14,984 nucleotides of DNA from an uncultured Lachnospiraceae bacterium (GTDB taxonomy: Bacteria; Bacillota; Clostridia; Lachnospirales; Lachnospiraceae): positions 1 through 14,984 of the forward strand of contig CAJURF010000086.1 in NCBI GenBank assembly GCA_910588825.1, written 5' to 3'. The notes beneath the pieces were generated by a model that made no database searches, was not told where the DNA came from, and saw nothing but the letters and a program-made list of their open reading frames with translations. Shown here in pieces: positions 1 to 8,000 of the stretch. Positions within the stretch are counted from its first letter, which is position 1, and every line of letters begins with the position of its first letter. The position numbers were made by a program, and so were the translations under genes.

Positions 1-1
1 T

Positions 2-400
2 TCCAAATTGATGTATGAGCCATGCCCATGCGGCAGAACCACAGTCCGCATGGAAAATCTGTCCGGCCGTTCCGACGATATGCTGGTAATCCGGGGCGTG
101 AACGTATTCCCCACCCAGATCGAGGAAGTATTGCTTCAGATTCCGGAGATCGGGCCTCATTATGAGATTAAAGTGGAGAGAAAGAACCGGCTGGATGTGA
201 TGACTATAACTGTGGAACTTATTGATGACCGTCTGCTGGATTCTTATGGGAAACTGGAAAAATTAAATGGGAGTATCCGCAAGAACCTGAAAGCCATTTT
301 AGGGCTGGATGCGGTGATACAGATTACAGCGCCTATGAGCCTGCAGAGATTCGAGGGCAAAGCAAAGCGGGTGACTGACCTGAGGGGCGAAGGGCTGTAA
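2..400 (+). CDS. PaaK-family aryl/acyl-CoA ligase, C-terminal part (5' cut by window edge)
   Basis: This is the C-terminal domain of an AMP-forming phenylacetate-CoA-ligase-like enzyme, which activates a carboxylic acid through an acyl-adenylate and then forms the CoA thioester. The open frame runs from the first bases with no start signal, so the N-terminal roughly 300 residues lie outside the window. Visible landmarks are a CPCGRT motif, the hinge-region signature GRSDDMLVIRGVNVFP, and the terminal EGKAKRV motif with the lysine used in adenylation. The same landmarks occur in the full-length paralogue at 944-2239, to which this segment is clearly but not closely related (roughly 45% by eye). 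It is followed after about 100 nt by a small ACT protein, giving a ligase-ACT unit that is repeated immediately downstream. Substrate is not determinable; in clostridia such ligases often sit beside indolepyruvate oxidoreductase genes. Family assignment is firm, the substrate is inference. Confidence 0.9.
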   Translation, partial: SKLMYEPCPCGRTTVRMENLSGRSDDMLVIRGVNVFPTQIEEVLLQIPEIGPHYEIKVERKNRLDVMTITVELIDDRLLDSYGKLEKLNGSIRKNLKAILGLDAVIQITAPMSLQRFEGKAKRVTDLRGEGL

Positions 401-502
401 TTGACAGGACTGGGGCGTATGGGTGGCGTGAATGAATTTTCAAACACGCTCTAGTACGGCCGGTGGTGTAATGATATGATTTTATAAAGGAAAGGAATAA
501 AC

Positions 503-922
503 ATGTTAAAACAATTGGCAGTATTTGTGGAAAATCAGGCAGGAAGCCTTCGCAAAGTGACAATGACACTTCACGAGCAGAAGGTAAATATTTACGCGTT
601 TGCTTCTTTTGACACGCCGGAGTTCGGGATTCTGCGCATGCTGGTGGATAATCCGGAGAAGGCAAAGGAAGCTCTCACCAGCCGGGGATTTGTGACAAAG
701 ATCTGTGATGTGATTGCTGTGGAGCTTCCGGACGAGCAGGGGGGAATGGACCGTCTGCTGGCTGCGCTGTATGAGAGCAATATCAGCATCAACTACACCT
801 ATTCTTCCTTCGGCCGTATGAGCAGAATCCCGGCGGTTGTGCTTCACTCGGACGAAGTATTTGAGACAGAAAATGTATTAAAATCAAAGGGCTTCACCTG
901 TATGGAAAGCCTGGGTCAATAA
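503..922 (+). CDS. Double-ACT-domain protein of the PaaK-associated type
   Basis: This 139-residue cytoplasmic protein consists of two ACT-like folds. The first (about residues 1-70) begins LKQLAVFVENQAGSL and contains the typical VNIYAFA and ILRMLVDNPEKA strands and helix. The second (about 72-135) contains a weaker copy ending in a V-helix-GF segment. ACT domains bind amino acids or related ligands and usually act as regulatory modules. Free-standing ones next to paaK are common in anaerobic archaea and clostridia, where they are presumed to sense an aromatic or branched amino acid. The start is supported by an AAAGGAAAGGA ribosome binding site 6-10 nt upstream. The gene lies between two PaaK ligases, with 21 nt to the next one, so one transcript is likely. 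No catalytic residues are expected. Ligand and partner protein are unknown. Confidence 0.85.
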   Translation: MLKQLAVFVENQAGSLRKVTMTLHEQKVNIYAFASFDTPEFGILRMLVDNPEKAKEALTSRGFVTKICDVIAVELPDEQGGMDRLLAALYESNISINYTYSSFGRMSRIPAVVLHSDEVFETENVLKSKGFTCMESLGQ

Positions 923-943
923 AGGAAAGCGGGGAAATCTATT

Positions 944-2239
944 ATGATGTGGAATGAGCCAAAAGAGTGTATGAGCCGGGACGAGCTGTCTCATCTGCAG
1001 GGAGCGCGCCTGGTGAAAATGGTGGAACGGGTTTATCACAATGTACCCTTTTACCGGAAAAAGATGCAGATGATGGGGCTGGAGCCCGGCGATATCAAAG
1101 GGCTGGAGGACCTGGTAAAGCTTCCCTTTACCACCAAAGACGACCTGCGGGATAATTATCCCTTTGGCCTGGTGGCAGTGCCGGAAGAACAGATTAACCG
1201 GATTCATGCCAGCTCCGGTACTACGGGAAAGCCTACGGTGGTGGCATATACCCGCCACGACCTGTCTGTGTGGAGCGAATGTGTGGCCAGAGGGCTGACC
1301 ATGGCAGGACTTGGCAGAAGTGACCGGGTGCACGTGGCCTATGGTTACGGCCTTTTTACAGGGGGCTTGGGGCTTCATGACGGGGCTGCGTACTTGGGCG
1401 CCACTGTGATTCCCATGTCCTCCGGAAATACCAAGAAGCAGATCACATTAATGGAAGACTTCGGGGCTACGGCTCTGGCCTGCACGCCTTCCTACGCCAT
1501 GCATCTGGCGGAGGCCGTGGTGGAGGCAGGACGGGTGCCCCACATAAAGCTGAAAGCTGCCATCTGCGGGGCAGAGCCCTGGACAGATGCCATGAGAGAT
1601 ACCTTGGAGCAGATGCTGAATATCAAAGCCTATGACATCTATGGCCTGTCCGAGATTATGGGACCAGGCGTGGCCCAGGACTGCCCGTATCACAAGGGGC
1701 TGCATATCTGGGAGGACCATTTTATCCCGGAAATCCTCAATCCGGATACGCTGGAACCTGTGGGCCCAGGGGAGAGAGGGGAACTGGCTATTACCACAGT
1801 TACCAAGGAGGCTCTGCCTCTGTTCCGTTACCGCACCAAAGACCTCACCAGTATTGATTATACCACCTGTGAATGCGGAAGAACCCATGCGAGGATTGCA
1901 CGCTTCACCGGCCGTACGGATGATATGCTGATTATCCGCGGTGTGAATGTATTCCCGTCCCAGGTGGAAGCAGCGCTTCTGGAAGTGGATGAGGTACTGC
2001 CCAATTATCTCATGACTGTAGACCGCCAGGGCAATCTGGATACACTGGAAATTCAGGTGGAAGTAGAAGAACGGTTCTTCTCCGACCAGATGAACCAGCT
2101 TCAGAGCCTCACCAGGAAGATCGAACATGTGATCAAGCAGGCGCTGGGAATCGCTGCCCAGGTAAAACTGGTAGAGCCCAAATCCATTGAGCGCAGTGAG
2201 GGAAAAGCAAAACGTGTGATTGACAAGAGGAAGCTGTAA
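944..2239 (+). CDS. Phenylacetate-CoA ligase family (AMP-forming acyl-CoA ligase)
   Basis: This is a full-length 431-residue ligase, the normal size for PaaK-type enzymes, which convert an aryl acid, ATP and CoA to aryl-CoA, AMP and pyrophosphate in the cytoplasm. Visible motifs in order are the P-loop-like SSGTTGKPTVV at about residues 90-100, YGLSEIMGPG near 233, the RYRTKDLT segment, CECGRT with a CxC pair, GRTDDMLIIRGVNVFPSQ near 322, and the C-terminal EGKAKRV containing the adenylation lysine near 421-423. The N-terminus (YHNVPFYRKKM, then LPFTTKDDLRDNYPF) is typical of the family. GGAAAGCGGGG precedes the ATG at 944; a second ATG follows directly at 947. It forms an operon-like run with the double-ACT genes on both sides (21 and 12 nt gaps). 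Exact substrate (phenylacetate, indoleacetate or another 2-oxo-acid-derived acid) cannot be read from sequence. Confidence 0.93.
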   Translation: MMWNEPKECMSRDELSHLQGARLVKMVERVYHNVPFYRKKMQMMGLEPGDIKGLEDLVKLPFTTKDDLRDNYPFGLVAVPEEQINRIHASSGTTGKPTVVAYTRHDLSVWSECVARGLTMAGLGRSDRVHVAYGYGLFTGGLGLHDGAAYLGATVIPMSSGNTKKQITLMEDFGATALACTPSYAMHLAEAVVEAGRVPHIKLKAAICGAEPWTDAMRDTLEQMLNIKAYDIYGLSEIMGPGVAQDCPYHKGLHIWEDHFIPEILNPDTLEPVGPGERGELAITTVTKEALPLFRYRTKDLTSIDYTTCECGRTHARIARFTGRTDDMLIIRGVNVFPSQVEAALLEVDEVLPNYLMTVDRQGNLDTLEIQVEVEERFFSDQMNQLQSLTRKIEHVIKQALGIAAQVKLVEPKSIERSEGKAKRVIDKRKL

Positions 2240-2251
2240 AGGAGAGAGAAA

Positions 2252-2692
2252 ATGATCGTAAAACAATTATCTGTATTTTTGGAGAATAAATTGGGACGGC
2301 TGCATGAGGTGCTGGAGATTCTGGCGGATAACGATGTGAATATCGTGGCCCTTTCTCTTGCGGATTCCTCTGATTATGGCATGCTGCGCATGATGGTTTC
2401 CGACCCGGAAAAGGGGAGAGAGAAGCTGAGAGAAAATGAATTTGCGGCCAAGCTGACAGAAGTGGTGTGCATCGGTGTCAGCCATGCTGTGGGCTCTTTA
2501 GGAAAGGCAATGGGGAAATTGGCGGATGCGGGAATCGACGTGGAATATATGTACGCCTTCGCCAACGGCGATCAGGCTGCTGCGGTGATGAAATGCAGCG
2601 ACCCGGAGGGTGCCATTGAGATTCTCACCAAGGGCGGATTCCAGGTTTATCAGGAAAAGGATGTATATTTGAAGCAGGTGGGAAAAGAATAA
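2252..2692 (+). CDS. Double-ACT-domain protein, second copy
   Basis: This 146-residue paralogue of the ACT protein at 503-922 shares the opening KQLSVFLENKLGRLHEV, the VNIVALSLADSSDYGMLRM strand-helix block, and a second ACT-like half with IDVEYMYAFA and a terminal GGFQVY strand. The start at 2252 is preceded by AAAGGAGAGAGAA that overlaps the stop codon of the ligase, and the gap is only 12 nt, so translational coupling with the ligase is likely. Double-ACT proteins beside paaK are thought to be small-molecule sensors rather than enzymes. Here the ligase-ACT unit is present twice in a row, so each ACT protein may be specialised for its own ligase. Ligand unknown. Confidence 0.87.
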   Translation: MIVKQLSVFLENKLGRLHEVLEILADNDVNIVALSLADSSDYGMLRMMVSDPEKGREKLRENEFAAKLTEVVCIGVSHAVGSLGKAMGKLADAGIDVEYMYAFANGDQAAAVMKCSDPEGAIEILTKGGFQVYQEKDVYLKQVGKE

Positions 2693-2730
2693 GTGTAACG
2701 GACGCAGGCTGTTAGGAACTGTCAGTGGAA

Positions 2731-2746
2731 AGGAGGAATGGCTGTG
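2731..2746 (+). promoter_or_regulatory. Ribosome binding site that favours a GTG start for pap
   Basis: AGGAGG at 2731-2736 lies only 1 nt before the ATG at 2738 but 7 nt before the in-frame GTG at 2744. The second spacing is the normal one, so initiation at GTG (product beginning MLEKLDLTKEM) is preferred over the ATG. Confidence 0.6.
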
Positions 2747-4234
2747 TTAGAAAAGCTGGATTTAACGAAAGAAATGACGAAAGAAGAGTATCAGGCCAGG
2801 ATGAATATCCTGGAGGCGGAACTGGGAAGGCTGCAGCGCCAGTGCAGGAATCTGGGGATTCCTGTGATGATTGCTTTTGAGGGATACCCGGCTGCGGGCA
2901 AAGGCGTTCAGATCGGGGCGCTGATTCACGCCCTGGACCCCAGAGGATTCGAAGTCCATCCTGTGAAAAGGGAGACAGAAGAAGAACGGATGCACCCGTT
3001 CATGTGGCGTTTCTGGACGAAAATGCCAGCAAAAGGCCGGATTGCCCTCTACGATACCAGCTGGTACAACAGGGTGCTTTCCGAGCGTTTTGAAAAAAGT
3101 GTGGGAAAAAAGGATGTGGCCCATGCCTTCGATTCCATTTTGTCATTTGAACAGCAAATCACCGATGACGGTGTGGTGCTGATTAAATTGTTCCTGGCTA
3201 TTGACAAGAAGGAGCAGAAGAAGCGTTTCAAAAAGCTTCTGAAAAACAAAGAGACGGCCTGGAGGGTATCCGCTTCTGACAAAAGATGCAGTAAAAACTT
3301 TGAGGAGCTGGAAAAGGTTTACGAGGAGATGCTCCAGAAAACGGATACAGACTATGCCCCCTGGCATATCATTGAGTCCACAGACAGAAGGTTTGCCACA
3401 GTGAAGATTTATACCATTGTCATCAACGCCCTGGCGGAGTGCATTGAGAAGGCGTCTGCGGGGAAAAAGGAAGACCAAAAGAAAAAACAGCTGATTGATG
3501 ACCGGGCGCTGAAAGAATCCATATTGAGTAAAGTGGACTTGAACCTGTCCTATTCCAAAAAGGAATACAAAGAAAAACTGAAGAAGCTCCAGTCAAAAAT
3601 CCAGCTGCTGCACGGGGAGCTGTACAGGAAGCGCATTCCGGTGGTGCTGGGATTCGAAGGCTGGGACGCGGGAGGAAAGGGAGGAGCCATCAAACGGCTC
3701 ACTGAGAAAATGGACCCTAGAGGCTACACTGTGATTCCCACGGCCTCCCCCAACGACTGGGAAAAGGCACATCACTATCTGTGGCGTTTCTGGCAGGCCA
3801 TGCCCAAAGCAGGGCACTTCTCCATATTTGACAGAACCTGGTATGGGCGTGTGATGGTAGAGCGCATTGAGGGTTTCTGCACTACAGGAGAGTGGCAGAG
3901 GGCTTACAAGGAAATCAATGACATGGAGCGGGATTTGTACGATGCGGGGGCCATTGTCCTGAAATTCTGGATGCAGATTGACAAAGATGAGCAGGAGAGG
4001 CGCTTTACGGCCCGCCAGGAAAACCCGGAGAAACAGTGGAAAATCACAGACGAAGACTGGAGAAACCGGGAAAAGTGGGAGCAGTATGAGGAAGCAGTTA
4101 ACGAAATGCTCATACGCACCTCCACACCCCATGCGCCCTGGGTGGTGGTGGAAGGCAATGACAAGTATTATGCCAGAATAAAAGTGCTGGAGACTGTGGT
4201 AAAAGCCATCGAAGAACGGCTGGGGCAGGAGTAA
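2744..4234 (+). CDS. pap: Polyphosphate:AMP phosphotransferase (two-domain PPK2, class II)
   Basis: This roughly 496-residue protein is made of two tandem PPK2 domains, the architecture of class II PPK2 or Pap, which uses inorganic polyphosphate to phosphorylate AMP to ADP. Domain 1 (about 10-235) has the Walker A-like EGYPAAGKG near residues 46-54, the lid segment MHPFMWRFW, and Walker B-like ALYDTSWYNR. Domain 2 (about 265-490) has EGWDAGGKGGAIKR near 305-318, HHYLWRFWQAMP, and SIFDRTWYGR. Domain 2 keeps the Asp of the GxDxxGK motif, while domain 1 has Pro in that position, suggesting domain 2 is the main catalytic unit; this division is inferred. The start is set at GTG 2744 because of RBS spacing; an ATG at 2738 adds two residues. 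It stands 51 nt after the ACT gene and could be cotranscribed. It probably links polyphosphate stores to adenylate balance. Confidence 0.93.
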   Translation: MLEKLDLTKEMTKEEYQARMNILEAELGRLQRQCRNLGIPVMIAFEGYPAAGKGVQIGALIHALDPRGFEVHPVKRETEEERMHPFMWRFWTKMPAKGRIALYDTSWYNRVLSERFEKSVGKKDVAHAFDSILSFEQQITDDGVVLIKLFLAIDKKEQKKRFKKLLKNKETAWRVSASDKRCSKNFEELEKVYEEMLQKTDTDYAPWHIIESTDRRFATVKIYTIVINALAECIEKASAGKKEDQKKKQLIDDRALKESILSKVDLNLSYSKKEYKEKLKKLQSKIQLLHGELYRKRIPVVLGFEGWDAGGKGGAIKRLTEKMDPRGYTVIPTASPNDWEKAHHYLWRFWQAMPKAGHFSIFDRTWYGRVMVERIEGFCTTGEWQRAYKEINDMERDLYDAGAIVLKFWMQIDKDEQERRFTARQENPEKQWKITDEDWRNREKWEQYEEAVNEMLIRTSTPHAPWVVVEGNDKYYARIKVLETVVKAIEERLGQE

Positions 4235-4461
4235 GGCAGTACCTCTGCATGCCGCAGGGCTTTCGGCAAATGACTGCCAGGCAGCCACAGCAAAGCGCCT
4301 GAATGAGGCGATACCCTCGCTTCGCTGGGGCAGACCCTGCGGTGGCATCGTCGATTGACGACAACGCAGTACTGGCAGAAATAGCGGGTACAGAATTCAC
4401 TGGTATTTATGCAATGTTGTACCAGGAAAATGTCATGGGGATGGCAGACAGGAGGGAAATC
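4235..4461 (+). other. Structured leader between pap and ispF with several small hairpins
   Basis: This 227-nt gap holds a run of short perfect stem-loops: CGCCT/AGGCG (4296-4310), GCAG/CTGC (4330-4340) and TCGTC/GACGA (4348-4361), and a TGGTA/TACCA pair further on. An open frame crosses the gap in phase with ispF from an ATG at 4303, but that ATG has no RBS, whereas AGGAGGG lies just upstream of 4462. No T-box motif or recognised riboswitch was seen. It may be a dispersed repeat or a 5' leader; its function is unknown. Confidence 0.35.
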
Positions 4462-5007
4462 ATGCGTGCGGGAATTGGCTACGATGTACACAGATTAGTG
4501 GAAGGACGGGACTTGATACTGGGCGGTGTGAACATTCCATATGAGAAAGGTCTTCTGGGCCATTCAGACGCGGATGTGCTGGTTCACGCCATTATGGACG
4601 CCCTGCTGGGGGCTGCGGCTTTAGGCGATATCGGGGTTCATTTTCCCGACACCAGCGAAGAATACCGGGGGATATCCAGCCTGAAGCTGCTTCAGAGGAC
4701 AGGGGAACTGCTGGAGAGGCATCTCTATGTGATTCAGAACATTGACGCTGTGATTATCGCCCAGAAGCCCAAGATGGCTCCCTATATTCCGCAGATGAAG
4801 AAAAATGTGGCGGACATCCTCTGCCTGGAGGAAAATCAGGTGAATATTAAGGCCACAACCGAGGAAGGACTGGGATTTACCGGGACAGGAGAAGGAATTT
4901 CCGCCCAGGCAGTCTGCTCCCTGGTGCCGGTGCTGGATACCCTGCCGGATGACAGGCGGGGAGCTGGCTGCGGGGGATGCGCAGGGTGTGGGGATTCGGG
5001 AAATTAG
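4462..5007 (+). CDS. ispF: 2-C-methyl-D-erythritol 2,4-cyclodiphosphate synthase
   Basis: IspF converts CDP-methylerythritol 2-phosphate to methylerythritol 2,4-cyclodiphosphate with release of CMP in the MEP isoprenoid pathway; it is a cytoplasmic trimer with zinc and a second divalent metal. Visible motifs are GIGYDVHR with metal ligands D8 and H10, HSDADVLVHA with H42, ALGDIGVHFPDT, and the C-terminal ATTEEGLGFTGTGEGI. The start at 4462 follows AGGAGGG with 5-6 nt spacing. The product has 181 residues against the usual 155-160. The excess is a C-terminal tail (about 157-181) with Cys at 170, 173 and 176 in a Gly-rich CxxCxxC pattern. No other MEP gene is in the window. A strong intrinsic terminator follows. 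The enzyme call is firm; the tail is unexplained. Confidence 0.95.
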   Translation: MRAGIGYDVHRLVEGRDLILGGVNIPYEKGLLGHSDADVLVHAIMDALLGAAALGDIGVHFPDTSEEYRGISSLKLLQRTGELLERHLYVIQNIDAVIIAQKPKMAPYIPQMKKNVADILCLEENQVNIKATTEEGLGFTGTGEGISAQAVCSLVPVLDTLPDDRRGAGCGGCAGCGDSGN

Positions 5008-5022
5008 CAAATTCTACAGGTC

Positions 5023-5058
5023 AAAAAACGCAGGCGATGGGCATCACCTGCGTTTTTT
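5023..5058 (+). terminator. Intrinsic terminator after ispF, related to the palindromic repeat near 11970
   Basis: The A6 run at 5023-5028 and CGCAGG at 5029-5034 pair with CCTGCG at 5047-5052 and T6 at 5053-5058, giving a 12-bp stem that could work in both directions. The surrounding sequence from about 5017 closely matches the centre of the inverted-repeat element at 11888-12045: CAGGTCAAAAA, GGCGATG, then GCATC, CCTGC and a T run. Confidence 0.8.
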
Positions 5059-5059
5059 T

Positions 5060-8000
5060 ATGATAAGAAGTATTTCAGTAGACGCGACACCAAAATCGAC
5101 CTCTGCGGCATGGAACTTTCCATTACATATACCGATGGCACTACAGATACAATCACTATCGCTGAGCACACCGACACATTTAAAGTGAACAATGGCCAGG
5201 GCGGAATCGTCACTGCGGGCTTATATGATGGTGACAATGGCCGTGTCCTGAAGATTACTTACGAAAATAAATCCTGCGAGATTGATCTTGAGAAGCCAGA
5301 CCGGGAAACAGACGCTGTTGAAATAGTGGATGAGAGTAATCATCCCACAGATCTGACAAAAGAACAGCCTTGCCGCATATATTCCTTTTGTCCAACTGAA
5401 ACGACAACCTACCATTTCTTCAGCTTCAGCGACACCAATGTAGAAACTTTCGTCGAACTTTATGAGTGGAATGATAATAAATGGATTGATGAAGCCAGCG
5501 GAGGAGGCGAAGGAAAAAATTTCCTTCTTTCCAAGGAATTGAATGCCAACACGAATTACTATTTCGTTGTGTCACATAGGAATTTTGGAACTCCGGCAAA
5601 GTTTACCTGCTGCCTGAGCTCCACCATATCTTCACTTTCCCAACTGACAGTAACAAAGCTGGAGGTGACCAAAGCCTCGAAAGATATCTATTACGATTTT
5701 GAATCAGACTCGATACCTGTCGGTGAGTTGAATATTAAGGGCACGAAATACAAGGCCACCTATAGCAATGGCTGGGAACGCGAGGGAGAAGTAGAAACAG
5801 TTGAAAGTAATGGAGTTGAAGCGGAAATCCTCGGCAAGACCCTGTCCGTCAGATGGAAACATACGACCACAGATGAATCCGGGAAAATCTGCGCAGATAT
5901 AGATGATAATGCGCTCATCTATACATATGAAGATCAGACGACAGAATTTCCGGTGACATTTAACGTGCCAAGCCCCGTAAAATCCATAAGTATTGAGGGC
6001 AACCCATGGCAAAACTGGAAGCCTTATCAATATCAGCTGGCGGAAAATGAAGGTAAAACCAACTGGCCGTCAGTGCAGATTTCCGTAAAAATACAGTATA
6101 ACGATGGAAGGGGTGAAGAAACTGTCACATGGCCGGCGGGGGAGGCAGGCTATGAGGAAGAATATAACGGATACTGGATAAGAGTAAGGCTGAGAGAGGG
6201 CGACGATATCCAGCCGGGAGAGAACGCAGTCGTAGTCTCCTATATGGGGAAAAGCGACGAAGTCCCCATTACAGTCATGGAAGACCCCATAGAATCCATA
6301 CAGATCCTTCGACAACCGGAAAAGACAGAATACTACCCCTTTGAAGAATCTGTGGATCTATACGGCATGGAGGTACAGATCGTTTACAGGAATGGAAAAA
6401 AACTGACAGTGGAAGTATCTGAACATACAGACTCGCTCACAGTGCCGGATACAGCAGGCTATGACGGAAAACTGACTTCTTCTTTAGATTCTTCAAAGAA
6501 AGTGTCGATCAACTATATAGGATATACCGAGGAGCTTACGTCCTGTAAAAAACGGGGATTTACAGCTGAGGATTCCATATCACTGACAGAAGGAGAAGAA
6601 AAACAGACTGTTTTAAGTCAAGGGCCGACCTATCAGATCTTCTCGTTTACACCAGCTGAATCCGCAGCTTACCGATTCAGCTGGAAGGATACAATCGGAG
6701 GAAATTGGAACCATATAAAGCTCTATAATGCTGCAAACAGCGAACTGGCCGAGGCCGCCTATTCACATGGTCTGGATTATAAAATGGTGGGAGGCAGAAC
6801 CTATTATATTGCCCTGATCAATGGCAGCAAGTCCGAACAGAACATTACCTGTTCCATCAGCGGACAGGAAGAAACTTCAAAAGAAGATATTTCTGAGCTC
6901 TCTCTTTCGGTGGATGCGCCCTCAGCCGGAGATGTCCTGCCGGATCTTACGGAAATAGAATCTGAACACTACTATATATCCGACTGCAGATGGCTGAACG
7001 ATGAAAATGACGACAACATTGCCGATTATGGGAAAAAGCACCAGTTTGAGGCGGTGCTTCGGGCCAAAACTGCCCATCAGTTTACATCTTCCACAGAAGT
7101 TGAGGTGAATGGAGAAAAGATTACAGAAAAATCTATGGGCAGTGATGGAGATCTGACAATCCGCTATACGTTCCCATCATTTACCCAGTTCCAGATCACA
7201 ATCCCTCAGGCAGAAGGGTATACGCTGGATGAAAGCCAAAACCCAGTACCAGGAGAGGCCGAACAGGGGGAAAGCTACACCTTCCGCTATATCAAAAATA
7301 CAGAAAATGACAGCATCAAACTGATCGTAAAAGCGGGAGACACTGTACTGACTCCCGCTGAAGACGGAACTTATGTAATCGAAAATATAACCCAAAATAT
7401 CACCGTAACGGTAAAGCAGGTCAATATATCCGCAGATTCCGACGAATCCATACTGACACTTTATGACAGGAGCGCTGTTCGTGATGTCTTGACTGGAAAA
7501 CGGAACACCCGGCTTGCGGATAATGAAAACGGTGACAGAACACTCCCGGTCTTAGAGAGCAGCCCGGACGGAAGTGATCAGTTCTTCTTCGGATGGTATC
7601 AGGACAAAGACCAGGACCTGAACGGAAAGGGAACTCGTTTCACTTCACAGAGTATATTGGCAGAGCCCCAGTATTCTCTTTATGCCAGATGGGGAAAAGG
7701 AACCTTTTCCTATAAGTCAGACCAGGAAGATGTAAACTGTAAAATTTTATCCATCGACGAATCCGATGGGATAAAAGTGGAAATAGGGAAGATTTCCCCA
7801 TCGGAAGACGGTACCATCCAGATCCCGGAAAAAATCGACTGGAGTGAGAATGAAGACTTAAAAAGCCTGGGAATCGAATTTTCCCACTGCAGTGTGACTG
7901 CGATTTCAGATAATGCGTTTTCCGGGGATACTGCAATCAAGCACGTCAGCCTGCCGGACACGCTGGAAAAAATCGGAGAGAATGCATTTAAAGGCTGCAC

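Noticed and set aside
401..429. TTGACA immediately after the first ligase stop as a promoter for the ACT gene
   Set aside because: No acceptable -10 element lies 16-18 nt downstream.
1448..2266. 272-codon minus-strand frame
   Set aside because: It is a shadow of the well-supported ligase gene on the + strand.
4303..4461. N-terminal extension of IspF from an upstream ATG
   Set aside because: No ribosome binding site, no similarity to IspF, and AGGAGGG sits correctly before the ATG at 4462, where the conserved GIGYDVHR begins.
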